Assembly (NCBI RefSeq): GCF_003610235.1
Contig: NZ_RAPR01000001.1
Coordinates: 2,728,001 to 2,792,000 of the forward strand
Direction of reading: 5' to 3'
DNA: 64,000 nt
From: Catellatospora citrea
GTDB lineage: Bacteria; Actinomycetota; Actinomycetes; Mycobacteriales; Micromonosporaceae
Shown: piece after piece, positions 1-8,197 of the stretch
Layout: every line of letters starts with the position of its first letter
Numbering within the stretch: the stretch's first letter is position 1
The notes under the pieces: model-generated
What the model was told of the DNA's origin: nothing
Database searches by the model: none
Seen by the model: only the letters and a program-made list of their open reading frames with translations
Program-made: the position numbers and the translations under genes

Positions 1-64
1 CCCTCATCCAGGTGATCGCCCACCGCTGACCGCGGCCCGGCGGTCCCTGGCCCCCAAGGTCATC

Positions 65-125
65 CGACTTGCCTGGCACCTGGGCGAAAGCGGGTCCAAG
101 ATACGCACAGGTGCCAGGCAAGTCG
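65..125. terminator. Large-loop inverted repeat downstream of uppS
   Basis: Perfect 18-bp inverted repeat (arms 65-82 and 108-125) with a 25-nt loop, lying 20 bp beyond the uppS stop. It probably acts as a transcription terminator or 3' stabiliser on the minus strand. There is no T-run, as is common in high-GC actinomycetes. Confidence 0.6.
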
Positions 126-144
126 AGCGATCAAGGGCGGGCCG

Positions 145-954
145 TCAGGCGGTGGGGGCGGGCGGGGCGACCGGGTTGGGCAGGGCGCCGCCGAAGCGGC
201 GGTCGCGCTGGGCGTACAGCTCGCAGGCGTACCACAGGTGGCGGCGGTCGAAGTCGGGCCACAGCGTGTCCAGGTAGACGTGCTCGGCGTACGCGGACTG
301 CCAGAGCAGGAAGTTGCTGGTGCGCTGCTCGCCCGACGGGCGCAGGAACAGGTCCACGTCCGGCACCTCGGGGTGGTAGAGGTACTTCGCGATGGTCTTC
401 TCGTTGACCTTGTCAGCCTTCAGCCGGCCCAGGGCCACGTCCCGCGCGATCGCGGCCGCCGCGTCGGCGATCTCGGCCTGGCCGCCGTAGTTCACGCAGA
501 ACTGCAGGGTGAGCTTGCTGTTGCCGCGGCTCATCTGCTCGGCCGTCTCGAGCTCGTCGATGACGCTCTTCCACAGCCGCCCGCGCCGGCCCGACCACAC
601 GATGCGTACGCCCAGGTCGTTGAGCATGTCGCGGCGGCGGCGGATGACGTCGCGGTTGAAGCCCATCAGGAAGCGGACCTCCTCCGGCGAGCGCTTCCAG
701 TTCTCCGTGGAGAAGGCGTACACCGACAGGTAGGGCACGCCCAGCTCCAGCGCCCCCTCGATGGTGTCGAACAGGGAGAACTCGCCGCGCTTGTGCCCCT
801 CGGTGCGGGGCAGGCCGCGTTCCTTGGCCCAGCGCCCGTTGCCGTCCATGACGATGGCGACGTGCTTGGGCAGCGCGTCGCCGGGCAGCTTGGGCGGGGT
901 CGCGCCGGACGGGTGGGGGGTCGGCGGCTTGGGCTCGCGCCGGGTTCGGATCAC
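145..954 (-). CDS. uppS: Isoprenyl transferase (polyprenyl diphosphate synthase)
   Basis: Z-type prenyl transferase that adds isopentenyl units to make the long-chain polyprenyl diphosphate carrier for cell-wall glycan assembly; it works at the inner face of the membrane. The family signature [13 protein letters not shown] (residues 31-43, catalytic Asp37) is followed by GHKRG and, near residue 205, [15 protein letters not shown], the substrate-binding RxxxExR region. The GTG start at 954 was chosen because AGGGGAA sits 6-7 nt upstream; the open frame runs to 1077 but that part overlaps recO and has no family match. At 269 aa it has normal family length. It lies 34 bp after recO in the same direction, as in Mycobacterium. 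Confidence 0.95.
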   Translation of the reverse strand: MIRTRREPKPPTPHPSGATPPKLPGDALPKHVAIVMDGNGRWAKERGLPRTEGHKRGEFSLFDTIEGALELGVPYLSVYAFSTENWKRSPEEVRFLMGFNRDVIRRRRDMLNDLGVRIVWSGRRGRLWKSVIDELETAEQMSRGNSKLTLQFCVNYGGQAEIADAAAAIARDVALGRLKADKVNEKTIAKYLYHPEVPDVDLFLRPSGEQRTSNFLLWQSAYAEHVYLDTLWPDFDRRHLWYACELYAQRDRRFGGALPNPVAPPAPTA

Positions 955-988
955 GTTGCGTTTCCCCTGTTCGGGCGCGGGACCGGAC

Positions 989-1744
989 TCAGCCCGGTTC
1001 CCGGCGATCAACCAACGGCAGAGAGCGTAGCTGCCGTTCCAGGTGCCACTGCAAATGCGCCGCCACGAAACCTGCACACTCGCGCTGCACCGGCGGCTCG
1101 GCCCGCTCCGCCGCGGGCCAGTCGCCCTCCAGCAGGGCCGACATCAGATCGAGGGTGGCCGGGTCGGGATGGGCGGCGCCGGGCGGGCGGCAGTTCAGGC
1201 AGGTGACACCCCCGGCGGGTACGGAGAACGCCCGGTGCGGCCCCTCCTCCCCGCACACCGCGCAGTCGCGCAGCGCCGGGGCCCAGCCGGCCTGGGCCAT
1301 GGCCCGCAGCAGGTAGGCGTCGAGCACCAGCGGGCCGGGCCGTAGCCCTTCGGCGAGCGCCCGCAGCGCGCCCAGGGTGAGCTGGTAGAGCCGCAGCGCG
1401 GGCTCCCGCTCGACCGGGGTCAGCCGCTCGGCCAGCTCCACGATCGCGCTGGCCGCGGTGTAGCGCGGGTAGTCGGTCAGGAAGCGGCGGCCGAACAGGT
1501 CACGGCCCTCGACCTGGGTGACGGTGTCCAGCGAGCTGCCCTCGCTGCACTGGACGTCGACGTGCCCGAACGGCTCCAGCCGCGCCCCGAAGCGCGAGGT
1601 GGTCCGGCGTACGCCCTTGGCGACCGCGCGGACCCGGCCGTGCTGGCGGGTCAGCAGGGTGACGATCCGGTCGGCCTCGCCGAGCTTCTGCACGCGCAGC
1701 ACGAGGGCGTCATCGCGATAGAGCGGTCGACGCATACCCGGCAT
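989..1744 (-). CDS. recO: DNA repair protein RecO
   Basis: RecO mediates RecA loading in the RecFOR recombination repair pathway and anneals SSB-coated DNA. At 251 aa it shows the N-terminal OB fold (start [14 protein letters not shown], residues 4-17) and the helical C-terminal part with a C4 zinc finger: Cys161, Cys164, Cys182, Cys185. The GTG/ATG start at 1744 is supported by a leaderless-type -10 TAGGGT ending 7 nt before it; Met4 is an alternative. It sits between era and uppS, the standard actinobacterial order. Confidence 0.95.
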   Translation of the reverse strand: MPGMRRPLYRDDALVLRVQKLGEADRIVTLLTRQHGRVRAVAKGVRRTTSRFGARLEPFGHVDVQCSEGSSLDTVTQVEGRDLFGRRFLTDYPRYTAASAIVELAERLTPVEREPALRLYQLTLGALRALAEGLRPGPLVLDAYLLRAMAQAGWAPALRDCAVCGEEGPHRAFSVPAGGVTCLNCRPPGAAHPDPATLDLMSALLEGDWPAAERAEPPVQRECAGFVAAHLQWHLERQLRSLPLVDRREPG

Positions 1745-1751
1745 GGCGACG

Positions 1752-1757
1752 ACCCTA
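1752..1757 (-). promoter_or_regulatory. -10 element of recO (leaderless)
   Basis: TAGGGT followed by 7 nt and then the recO start codon, with no Shine-Dalgarno sequence. This spacing places transcription start at or next to the start codon. Confidence 0.5.
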
Positions 1758-1771
1758 CCGGCCCGCGCCGA

Positions 1772-2659
1772 CTAGAAGCCCAGCCGCCGGAGCTGGCGGG
1801 GGTCACGCTGCCAGTCCTTGGCGACGCGGACGTGGAGGTCCAGGTAGACCTTGGTGCCGAGCAGCTCCTGGATGTCGAGGCGGGCCTTGGTGCCGACCTC
1901 CTTGAGGCGGGAGCCGCGCGCGCCGATCATGATGGCCTTCTGGCTCTGCCGCTCGATGTAGATGTCGGCGTACACCTTGGTCAGGCCGTCCTCGGGGATG
2001 ATCTCCTGGATCAGCACCGCGATCGAGTGCGGCAGCTCGTCGCGCACCCCCTCCAGCGCGGCCTCACGGATCATCTCGCCGATCAGCACGTGCTCGGGCT
2101 CGTCGGTGAGCATGTCGTCCGGGTAGAGCTGCGGGGACTTCGGCAGGTGCCCGACCATCACGTCGACCAGCGTGTCGAGCTGCGAGTTCGCCACCGCGCT
2201 GACCGGCACCACGTCGGCGAACTCACCGAGGGCGTTGACCGCGAGCAGCTGCTTGGCCAGGGTCTCCTTGTCGACCAGGTCGGTCTTGGTGACCACGGCC
2301 ACCACGGTGGCCTTGAGCCCGGCGATCTCCCCGGCGATGAAGGTGTCGCCCTTGCCGACGGGCTCGTTGGCGGGGATGCACAGGCCGATCACGTCGACCT
2401 CGCTCCAGGTGGCCCGGACCAGGTCATTGAGGCGCTCGCCGAGCAGGGTGCGCGGGCGGTGCAGGCCGGGGGTGTCCACGAGCACCAGCTGCGAGTCGGC
2501 GCGGTGCAGCACGGCACGGATGATGTGCCGCGTCGTCTGCGGTTTGTTCGACGTGATCGCGATCTTCTGCCCGATGATCGCGTTCGTCAGAGTCGACTTG
2601 CCCGCGTTCGGCCGCCCCACGAAGCAGGCGAATCCGGCACGGTATGAGTTATCCGCCAC
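1772..2659 (-). CDS. era: GTPase Era
   Basis: Era is a GTPase that binds the 3' end of 16S rRNA and checks 30S subunit maturation. The 295-aa protein has G1 GRPNAGKS (15-22), G3 DTPG (62-65) and G4 TKTD (124-127), followed by a C-terminal KH RNA-binding domain with the GxxG-type segment around residues 240-256 (IMIGARGSRLKEVG). Start is GTG at 2659, preceded by -10-like TAGGTT and 6 nt, so probably leaderless. recO follows after 27 bp. The usual upstream neighbours (the deaminase-like gene and the CNNM gene) are about 9.8 kb away here because an accessory block intervenes. Confidence 0.97.
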   Translation of the reverse strand: MADNSYRAGFACFVGRPNAGKSTLTNAIIGQKIAITSNKPQTTRHIIRAVLHRADSQLVLVDTPGLHRPRTLLGERLNDLVRATWSEVDVIGLCIPANEPVGKGDTFIAGEIAGLKATVVAVVTKTDLVDKETLAKQLLAVNALGEFADVVPVSAVANSQLDTLVDVMVGHLPKSPQLYPDDMLTDEPEHVLIGEMIREAALEGVRDELPHSIAVLIQEIIPEDGLTKVYADIYIERQSQKAIMIGARGSRLKEVGTKARLDIQELLGTKVYLDLHVRVAKDWQRDPRQLRRLGF

Positions 2660-2665
2660 CTGCTC

Positions 2666-2671
2666 AACCTA
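2666..2671 (-). promoter_or_regulatory. -10 element of era (leaderless)
   Basis: TAGGTT, 6 nt upstream of the GTG start of era; no ribosome binding site is visible. It means era has its own promoter, fitting its separation from the ybeY/phoH group. Confidence 0.5.
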
Positions 2672-2674
2672 CCG

Positions 2675-3850
2675 TCAGGGCAGGAAGGCAAGCTCATCGG
2701 CGTACCCCCGGCGACCGGCGGACCGCTCGGCCACGAGCGCGGCGAACAGGTCGTCGACCGGGGTCTGCAGCAGGTCGGCCAGCGGGAGCAGGGTCGTCGC
2801 GCCGTCCGCGTACGCCCCGAACAGCTCGCCGACCAGCCGCGCGGGCAGCCGCGGGGCCTGCGCCGCGCCCAGCCGGGCGAGCAGCGCCGCCCGCCCGGCG
2901 GGTCCGTGCTGGCAGCGGGCCGCCGTCCACAGGCTGAGCTCGGCCTGACGGGCCGCGTCGAGCAGGCCGAGCCCGCGCAGCCGGGCCGCCATCGCCCCGG
3001 CCGAGACGCCGAACAGCCCGACCAGCGCGGCGAACACCGCGTCGGTGACCGGGCCCGGAGCCCCCGGCTGGACGGACGCGGGCGCGGTGACCGGCGTCGC
3101 GGCCGCCGCGTGCAGCTCGTCGGCGGGCATCAGGAACGCGGCGGCGAAGGCGTCGGCGCGCTGCTCCAGCCCGGCCCGTTGGCGGCCCGGCGTGAGGTGC
3201 TGGTCGAGCAGCGGCTGCTCGGCGTCCCCGGCCAGCACGTGGCCCAGGGCGTGCGCGAGCGCGAAACGCTGCCGGGTGAACTGGCTGGTGACGTTGGCCA
3301 GCACCAACCGGCCGTGCGGGGACTGCCAGGCCAAGGCGTCCGCGCCACCGGGCAGCGCGGTGACCGCCACGTCCACCGCGAAGACCTGCTCGACGACGGC
3401 CGCCAGCTCGGCCGTGGGCAGGCCGCCCAGGCGGGGCACGCCGTGCTCGCGCAGCGCGGCGACGGCCCGCTCCGCCAGCGCCCGGCCCGCCACGGCGGGC
3501 GACCCGGCGGGCGGTGCGGGCAGGCGCGGCAGCGGCGGGCGGCGGCCCAGCAGGCGCAGCCGCTCGTATGCCGCGGCGTAGCGGTCGACCAGCGCGCGGA
3601 TCTCGTCGCCCGCGCTCGGCTCGGCGACGGGCAGGGCGGGCTCCCGGGTGCGGCCGGTGAGCAGCCAGTCCACGCTGACGTCGCCGGCGTCGGCGATGAG
3701 CGCCAGCTCCAGCGAGGTGAAGCGGCGCACCGCGTTGAGCGACTTGGACAGTTTGTCGGCGCTGATGCCGACCAGCTCGCTGAAAGCGGCCTGGCTGGAC
3801 GAGACACGGGTGATCACCGAACGGACGCGGTCGATCACGCCTTCATCCAT
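2675..3850 (-). CDS. HTH / ImmA-IrrE-like protein with altered HExxH
   Basis: Predicted cytoplasmic regulator of 391 aa. Residues about 5-65 form an XRE-like helix-turn-helix region (SSQAAFSELVGISADKLSKS) ending in the DWLLTG segment common to phage-type repressors. Residues about 145-245 resemble ImmA/IrrE metallopeptidases, which cleave or inactivate repressors: RFALAHALGH (195-204) and EQRADAFAAAFLMP (229-242). In the active family the first motif is HELGH; here residue 201 is Ala, so the two His ligands and the distal Glu remain but the catalytic Glu is missing. The start at 3850 has TACGGT 7 nt upstream. It is divergent from purC, and the two promoters are 85 bp apart. The role is unknown; a DNA-binding or ligand-sensing pseudo-protease is an inference. 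Confidence 0.85.
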   Translation of the reverse strand: MDEGVIDRVRSVITRVSSSQAAFSELVGISADKLSKSLNAVRRFTSLELALIADAGDVSVDWLLTGRTREPALPVAEPSAGDEIRALVDRYAAAYERLRLLGRRPPLPRLPAPPAGSPAVAGRALAERAVAALREHGVPRLGGLPTAELAAVVEQVFAVDVAVTALPGGADALAWQSPHGRLVLANVTSQFTRQRFALAHALGHVLAGDAEQPLLDQHLTPGRQRAGLEQRADAFAAAFLMPADELHAAAATPVTAPASVQPGAPGPVTDAVFAALVGLFGVSAGAMAARLRGLGLLDAARQAELSLWTAARCQHGPAGRAALLARLGAAQAPRLPARLVGELFGAYADGATTLLPLADLLQTPVDDLFAALVAERSAGRRGYADELAFLP

Positions 3851-3857
3851 GGCCATC

Positions 3858-3863
3858 ACCGTA
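3858..3863 (-). promoter_or_regulatory. -10 element of the ImmA-like gene (leaderless)
   Basis: TACGGT with 7 nt to the ATG at 3850, which decides between three nearby in-frame ATGs (3886, 3856, 3850). Confidence 0.45.
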
Positions 3864-3948
3864 ATGAGCAGTCGCGATAATCGCAACGGCCGTCAGGACG
3901 GTTGACACACCCCCGCCCCGCGGTCATCACGGGGCCGAACCGCTCCGG

Positions 3949-3954
3949 TACGGT
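3949..3954 (+). promoter_or_regulatory. -10 element of purC (leaderless)
   Basis: TACGGT with 7 nt to the GTG at 3962. The same hexamer and spacing occur on the opposite strand for the divergent ImmA-like gene. It supports 3962 rather than the upstream TTG at 3902 or GTG at 3953 as the purC start. Confidence 0.5.
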
Positions 3955-3961
3955 GATCTCC

Positions 3962-4795
3962 GTGGAGCTGCTGCACTCGGGCAAGGTCAGGGACGTCTAC
4001 CGCGACGGCGCGGACATCATCCTGGTGGCATCGGACCGGCTCTCGGTCTACGACGTGATCCTGCCGACGCCGGTGCCGGACAAGGGCCGGGTGCTGACCC
4101 AGCTCTCGCTGTGGTGGTTCGAGCAGCTCAAGGACATCGTGCCGAACCACGTCATCTCCGGTGACGACGTGCCGGCCGAGTTCGCCGGACGCGCGGTGCG
4201 CTGCCGCTCGCTGACCATGGTGCCGGTGGAGTGCGTAGCGCGCGGCTACCTGACCGGCGGCGGACTCACGGAGTACGTGGCGGGCGGCTCCGTGTCCGGG
4301 GTCGTGCTGCCGGCGGGGCTGACCGAGGCGTCGCGGCTGGACGAGCCGGTGTTCACGCCGTCGACCAAGGCCCCGGTCGGCGAGAAGGACATGCCGATGA
4401 CCTATCCGGAGGTCGAGGACGAGGTCGGCGCGGACACCGCGGCGCGGCTGCGCGACATCACGCTCGCCGTGTACGCCCGGGGCCGGGACATCGCCGCCGA
4501 GCGCGGCATCATCCTGGCCGACACCAAGATCGAGCTGGGCTGGGCCGCCGACGGCACGCTGGTGCTGGGCGACGAGGTGCTCACCCCCGACTCCTCCCGC
4601 TTCTGGCCCGCGGACGGCTACGCCCCCGGCCGGGTGCAGCCGAGCTTCGACAAGCAGTTCGTGCGCGACTGGGCGGTCGGCACCGGCTGGGACAAGACGG
4701 CCCCCGCCCCCGAGGTGCCCGAGGACATCATCGCGGCCACCCGGGCGCGGTACATCGAGGCGTACGAGCGGCTCACCGGCCTGGCCTGGTCCTGA
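3962..4795 (+). CDS. purC: SAICAR synthetase (purine biosynthesis)
   Basis: Phosphoribosylaminoimidazole-succinocarboxamide synthase joins CAIR and aspartate with ATP, step 7-8 of de novo purine synthesis. The 277-aa protein begins VELLHSGKVRDVY, the conserved ATP-binding start of the family, and contains the signature segments VECVARGYLTG and LADTKIELG (with the DTKxE core), ending in the typical PSFDKQFVRDW region. The GTG start at 3962 matches the usual N-terminus; the longer frame from 3902 uses TTG and adds residues without family similarity. No other pur gene is nearby, so it is a single-gene unit with its own promoter. Confidence 0.95.
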   Translation: MELLHSGKVRDVYRDGADIILVASDRLSVYDVILPTPVPDKGRVLTQLSLWWFEQLKDIVPNHVISGDDVPAEFAGRAVRCRSLTMVPVECVARGYLTGGGLTEYVAGGSVSGVVLPAGLTEASRLDEPVFTPSTKAPVGEKDMPMTYPEVEDEVGADTAARLRDITLAVYARGRDIAAERGIILADTKIELGWAADGTLVLGDEVLTPDSSRFWPADGYAPGRVQPSFDKQFVRDWAVGTGWDKTAPAPEVPEDIIAATRARYIEAYERLTGLAWS

Positions 4796-4806
4796 CCCGA
4801 CGGTCG

Positions 4807-4836
4807 TTGCCCGGCCCGCGAGGACCGAGCTAGCCT
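4807..4836 (+). promoter_or_regulatory. Promoter of the small gene pair at 4843-5414
   Basis: TTGCCC (4807-4812), an 18-nt spacer, and TAGCCT (4831-4836), 6 nt before the ATG at 4843. One of the better -35/-10 pairs in the window; the transcript would be leaderless. Confidence 0.55.
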
Positions 4837-4842
4837 GGCGGT

Positions 4843-5031
4843 ATGGCGCGCGAGACCTACCTGGAGACCCGGCGGCGGCTCGGCCTGCCGGACATCCCGC
4901 AGGAGCTGCTCGACGAGTTCCGTGCCCAGCTGGAGCTGGAGGAACGGCGCCGCAACGATCCGGAGTGGATCGCCGAGCAGGAGGCCGGCTACGAGGCCAT
5001 GATGGCCCGGCTGCAGCGGAAGACCCGGTGA
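4843..5031 (+). CDS. Small acidic/basic protein, possible antitoxin partner
   Basis: 62-aa charged protein (MARETYLETRRRLGLPDIPQ at the N-terminus), predicted to be largely helical. It is followed by a PIN-like gene with a 4-nt GTGA overlap, so the two are translationally coupled. Size, charge and coupling are what one sees in type II toxin-antitoxin pairs with VapC-like toxins, but I recognise no named antitoxin fold (no clear ribbon-helix-helix or AbrB motif). An alternative is a PIN-pair with a non-toxin role. Own leaderless promoter 7 nt upstream. Confidence 0.6.
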   Translation: MARETYLETRRRLGLPDIPQELLDEFRAQLELEERRRNDPEWIAEQEAGYEAMMARLQRKTR

Positions 5032-5414
5032 GGGCGGCCGGCCGCATCCTCGACACCGGCGCGATCCGGCGTTACGTGGCCGCGGACAGCCTGACCGTCA
5101 GCGCCGCACTGGCGGGCCTGGAGGCGGGCGGGTTCACCGCACTGGTGCCCGCGCTGTGCCTGAGCGAGGCGTACTGGGCCGCCGACCGCGCCGACGAGCC
5201 GATGCTGGACGTGCTGCGCACGCTGCCGCAGGTCGAGGTCGTCCCGCTGAGCGCCGGGGACGCACAGGCCGTCGGCGGTCTCGCCCACCACCTGGGCACC
5301 CTCGGCCTGGCCCATGCCTGCCTGCTCGCGGCGGTGCTGCGGGTGCCGCTGATGACCACCGAACCCTCGCTCGCGGGCAAGATTCTCGGCGCTGACCTGC
5401 TGCGCGAAGTGTGA
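5028..5414 (+). CDS. PIN-domain-like protein, active site partly lost
   Basis: 128-aa protein that reads like a degenerate PIN (VapC-type) nuclease: RILDTGAI (residues 7-14) carries the first acidic residue Asp9, LSEAYW in the middle gives a Glu, and the C-terminal LAHACLLAAVLRVPLMTTEP has the shape of the PIN LPDALLAA...LVTRD segment. In that segment the expected third Asp is replaced by His and the final Asp by Glu. PIN domains cleave RNA using three or four acidic residues, so activity is doubtful. Start GTG at 5028 overlaps the stop of the upstream small gene. Confidence 0.6.
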   Translation: MRAAGRILDTGAIRRYVAADSLTVSAALAGLEAGGFTALVPALCLSEAYWAADRADEPMLDVLRTLPQVEVVPLSAGDAQAVGGLAHHLGTLGLAHACLLAAVLRVPLMTTEPSLAGKILGADLLREV

Positions 5415-5483
5415 AGCCGAACGCGATTTCAGATTTTGTCGCATTTCTTCACATAAGCGCCATATCACACCGATCATAGAGAC

Positions 5484-6773
5484 ATGCGTTCTCTGCTCGG
5501 CGTGTCGCTTGTCATCTCGTCCGTCCTGCTCGGCAGCCCCGCGCCCGCGGTGGCCGGAGCCGACACGGGCGCGGGGCCACCGGTGCCCCGGATAGTCTCG
5601 GCGGACCCGGTGGACTGGACCCCGCACGTCACCGACGGGCAGGTCTGGGCCATGGCCCTGCTCGGCGACACGGTCGTGGTGGGCGGGAACTTCAACGCCA
5701 CCACCGACGCGCACCGCCGAGCCGCGGTGAGCCGCCGCCACCTGATGGCGTTCCGCCTCTCCGACGGCCAGATCACCGACTTCGCGCCGGAACTGGACGG
5801 GCCGGTGTACGCCCTCGCCGAGGGCCCCGACGGCAGCCTGCTGGTGGGCGGCGACTTCACCAAGGTCAACGGCCGGAACCGCCGCTCGCTGGCCCGCCTC
5901 GACCTGGCCACCGGCCGGCTGCACCGCAGCTTCTACGCCCCGGTCGACGGCGACGTGCGCACGCTCGCGGTGTCGGGCGGCGCGCTCTACGTCGGCGGCT
6001 ACTACCGCTCCGTCAACGGCGTGCCGCGCGCCGGGCTGGCCCGGGTCGACGCCCTGTCCGGCCGACTCGACGAGGGCTTCGACGCCGGGCTGTCGGACGC
6101 CGTGGAGAACTACCCCCGCGCCGAGGCGATGAGCCTGTCCCCCGACGGCACCCGGCTCGTCGTGATCGGAAACTTCGCGCGGGTGCAGGGCCTGGACCGC
6201 CAGCAGCTGGTCAGCCTCGACGTCACCGGACCGCAGGCCGTGGTCAGCGACTGGTCCACCGCCTTCTACGGCGTCGACCGCTGCGACGCCCGCTTCGACA
6301 GCTACGTGCGCGGCATCGACCACTCCCCCGACGGCTCCTACTTCGTGGTGGTCACCACCGGCCACGACTCCGGACCGGACCTGCCCTGCACCGCCGCGGC
6401 CCGGTTCGAGACCGCCGGCTCCGGCGAGCACCACCCCACCTGGATCAACCACACCGGCGGCCACTCCCTGTACGCCGTGGCCGCCACCGGTCCGGCCGTC
6501 TACGTCGGCGGGCACCAGCTCTGGCAGGACAACACGTACGGGCAGAAGACGAAGGGCCCCGGCGCGGTGGACCGGCCCGGCATCGCCGCGCTCGACCCGG
6601 TCACCGGCCGCGCCCTGGACTGGAACCCCACCCGCAGCCGCGGCCAGGGCGTACGCGCCTTCGTGCTCAGCCCGCAGGGCCTGCTGGTCGGCTCCGACAC
6701 CGACGAGCTGGCCCGCGAGTACCACGCCCGCGTCGGCCTGTTCCCGTACCCGCCGGTCGGCGCGCCCGCCTGA
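5484..6773 (+). CDS. Secreted beta-propeller-like repeat protein
   Basis: 429-aa protein with a Sec signal peptide (residues 1-24, ending PAPAVA-GA) and then at least five repeats of the kind 'VYALAEGPDGSLLVGGDF...VNG...LARLDLATG', typical of delta-60/WD40-like propeller proteins exported by actinomycetes. Each blade gives a VxxLAV...LYVGG core. Two Cys pairs occur in the middle (CDARF, LPCTAA). No catalytic residues can be assigned; such proteins are usually cell-surface or secreted binding proteins. The nearest upstream in-frame ATG at 5484 has weak GAGA pairing 4-6 nt before it. A hairpin terminator follows at 6801. Confidence 0.75.
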   Translation: MRSLLGVSLVISSVLLGSPAPAVAGADTGAGPPVPRIVSADPVDWTPHVTDGQVWAMALLGDTVVVGGNFNATTDAHRRAAVSRRHLMAFRLSDGQITDFAPELDGPVYALAEGPDGSLLVGGDFTKVNGRNRRSLARLDLATGRLHRSFYAPVDGDVRTLAVSGGALYVGGYYRSVNGVPRAGLARVDALSGRLDEGFDAGLSDAVENYPRAEAMSLSPDGTRLVVIGNFARVQGLDRQQLVSLDVTGPQAVVSDWSTAFYGVDRCDARFDSYVRGIDHSPDGSYFVVVTTGHDSGPDLPCTAAARFETAGSGEHHPTWINHTGGHSLYAVAATGPAVYVGGHQLWQDNTYGQKTKGPGAVDRPGIAALDPVTGRALDWNPTRSRGQGVRAFVLSPQGLLVGSDTDELAREYHARVGLFPYPPVGAPA

Positions 6774-6800
6774 GCGACGCCGGTCCGGCACCACACCGGA

Positions 6801-6845
6801 CGAGGCCCCGTCCGCGCCGCGTGGGACAGCGCAGACGGGGCCTCG
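6801..6845. terminator. Bidirectional terminator between convergent genes
   Basis: 16-bp stem with one mismatch (6801-6816 / 6830-6845) and a 13-nt loop, between the ends of the propeller gene (+) and the Pro-rich secreted protein (-). Confidence 0.7.
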
Positions 6846-6901
6846 AGCCTCAGTGCCTCAGCGCCCGCCGCCTCGGGCTTCGGGCTGCCGGCCGCCGGAC
6901 C

Positions 6902-8104
6902 TCAGCGGAACCAGGCGACCAGGTCGTCCCAGAGACCGATGAGGGCGGTCGCCACGTACGGGCCGGGCTCGGCCGGACGCGGCCGGTGCCCCGGAGCCAC
7001 CGGCGGAGCAGACGGCTCCGGCGCGGCCGACGGGTCGACGATCGGGTCCGACGGCGGCGCCGACGGATCCACGATCGGCTCGGACGGCGGCGCGGACGGA
7101 TCCACAATGGGGTCCGACGGCGGCGTGGACGGGTCGACGATCGGATCCACCGGCGGCGCCGACGGGTCGACGATCGGGTCCGACGGCGGCGCGGACGGAT
7201 CCACGATCGGGTCCGACGGCGGTGCCGACGGGTCCACGATCGGCGGTTCCACCGGGGCAGCCGACGGGTCAGCCGACGGGGACACCTTCAGCGCCGAACT
7301 GACGTGCGCCGGCTTCGCCCGGCCGGACGGCGGTGCCGAGGGCTGGGGTGCCAGCGACGGCGCGACCGACGGCTCGGGCAGCACCGACGGCGCGACCGAG
7401 GGCTCCGGCGCGCCGGACGGCGCGACCGAGGGCTCGGGTGCGCCCGACGGCAGGAGCACCGCGGAAGCGGACGGGTCCGGGTTCGGGTCGTCCGACGGGT
7501 CCGGGTCCGCGGAGTGCGACGGGTGTGGACCGGCGCTGGCCGACGGGTCCGGCTCGGCGGTGTCCGACGGGTCCGGTTCCGGCGCGACCGGCGGCGTGAC
7601 CGTGCCCTCGGCCGGGCAGGTGCGGGCCAGTACGAACAGCGGTGCACTGCCGGTGATCTCGGCCTTGGCCCCGGTGAGGGTCCAGCCCTCCGGCAGGGCC
7701 ACCCAGGCCTTGCTGGTCTTCGCCCGCAGCACGACCCCGCCGCCCTCGGCGGGGACGACGGCGGTGGCTTCGGTGCCCTCGGGGGTGGTGAACGTGGCGG
7801 TGACGCTGACGAAGTCGCCCGTCTTGGCGTGGTCGCCGGGCAGCTTGAAGACCCAGACGTCCTGACCGGACAGCGGCCCGCCGCCGAAGGCCGGATCGCA
7901 GACGTGGTTCTCGAACGCCGCCGCGGTGAAGCCGACGCTCGCCGGCAGGATGTCGACGGGCGCGTTCGCCCACGCTTTCGCGGGCTGGCCGCCGAGGTCG
8001 GTCCCCGCGAACACCAGTGCCATCCCGAAGGTCAGCACTGCCATCCCGCAGGCGGCGAGTGGTCGATTCCCCGGTCGGATGAACCGGAAGTTGAGACGTC
8101 GCAT
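6902..8104 (-). CDS. Secreted Pro/Ser/Asp-rich repeat protein
   Basis: 400-aa exported protein. N-terminal signal peptide (about residues 1-46, basic start then MAVLTFGMALVFAGT), then a roughly 120-residue globular domain (VDILPASVGFTAAAF through FVLARTCP) with two Cys residues, followed by about 230 residues of low complexity: EPDPS/AEPSVAPS repeats and seven copies of an 11-residue unit PIVDPSAPPSD. It ends in a short hydrophobic tail (VATALIGLWDDLVAWFR). The ATG at 8104 is chosen because GGAGGT lies 4 nt before it. The extended Pro-Ser region probably spans the cell wall. Function unknown. Confidence 0.75.
   Translation of the reverse strand: MRRLNFRFIRPGNRPLAACGMAVLTFGMALVFAGTDLGGQPAKAWANAPVDILPASVGFTAAAFENHVCDPAFGGGPLSGQDVWVFKLPGDHAKTGDFVSVTATFTTPEGTEATAVVPAEGGGVVLRAKTSKAWVALPEGWTLTGAKAEITGSAPLFVLARTCPAEGTVTPPVAPEPDPSDTAEPDPSASAGPHPSHSADPDPSDDPNPDPSASAVLLPSGAPEPSVAPSGAPEPSVAPSVLPEPSVAPSLAPQPSAPPSGRAKPAHVSSALKVSPSADPSAAPVEPPIVDPSAPPSDPIVDPSAPPSDPIVDPSAPPVDPIVDPSTPPSDPIVDPSAPPSEPIVDPSAPPSDPIVDPSAAPEPSAPPVAPGHRPRPAEPGPYVATALIGLWDDLVAWFR
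7024..7252 (-). repeat. Seven tandem 33-bp coding repeats
   Basis: Seven units of about 33 bp encode PIVDPSAPPSD variants inside the secreted Pro-rich protein. The period is a multiple of three, so copy number can change without a frameshift. Confidence 0.8.
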
Positions 8105-8197
8105 GCATACCTCCACTGAGCTCGACGCAGCCCAGGGACTACCCGCGGTTTTTCGCCTCAAACCGGACTAATCAGATTATTTGGGAAATTTGGGAGA

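Noticed and set aside
3..29. Possible 3' end of a plus-strand gene (LIQVIAHR then TGA)
   Set aside because: Only eight codons are visible; too little to call a gene, although the hairpin at 65-125 would suit convergent ends.
3902..3907. TTGACA, a perfect -35 hexamer before purC, also read as a TTG start codon
   Set aside because: No -10 lies at 16-19 nt (the positions read TCATCA), and the leaderless TACGGT at 3949 explains purC better; the TTG start would add residues without family similarity.
7024..7252. Regular 33-bp repeats, CRISPR-like at first sight
   Set aside because: There are no spacers; the units are contiguous, in frame and encode a Pro-rich protein segment.
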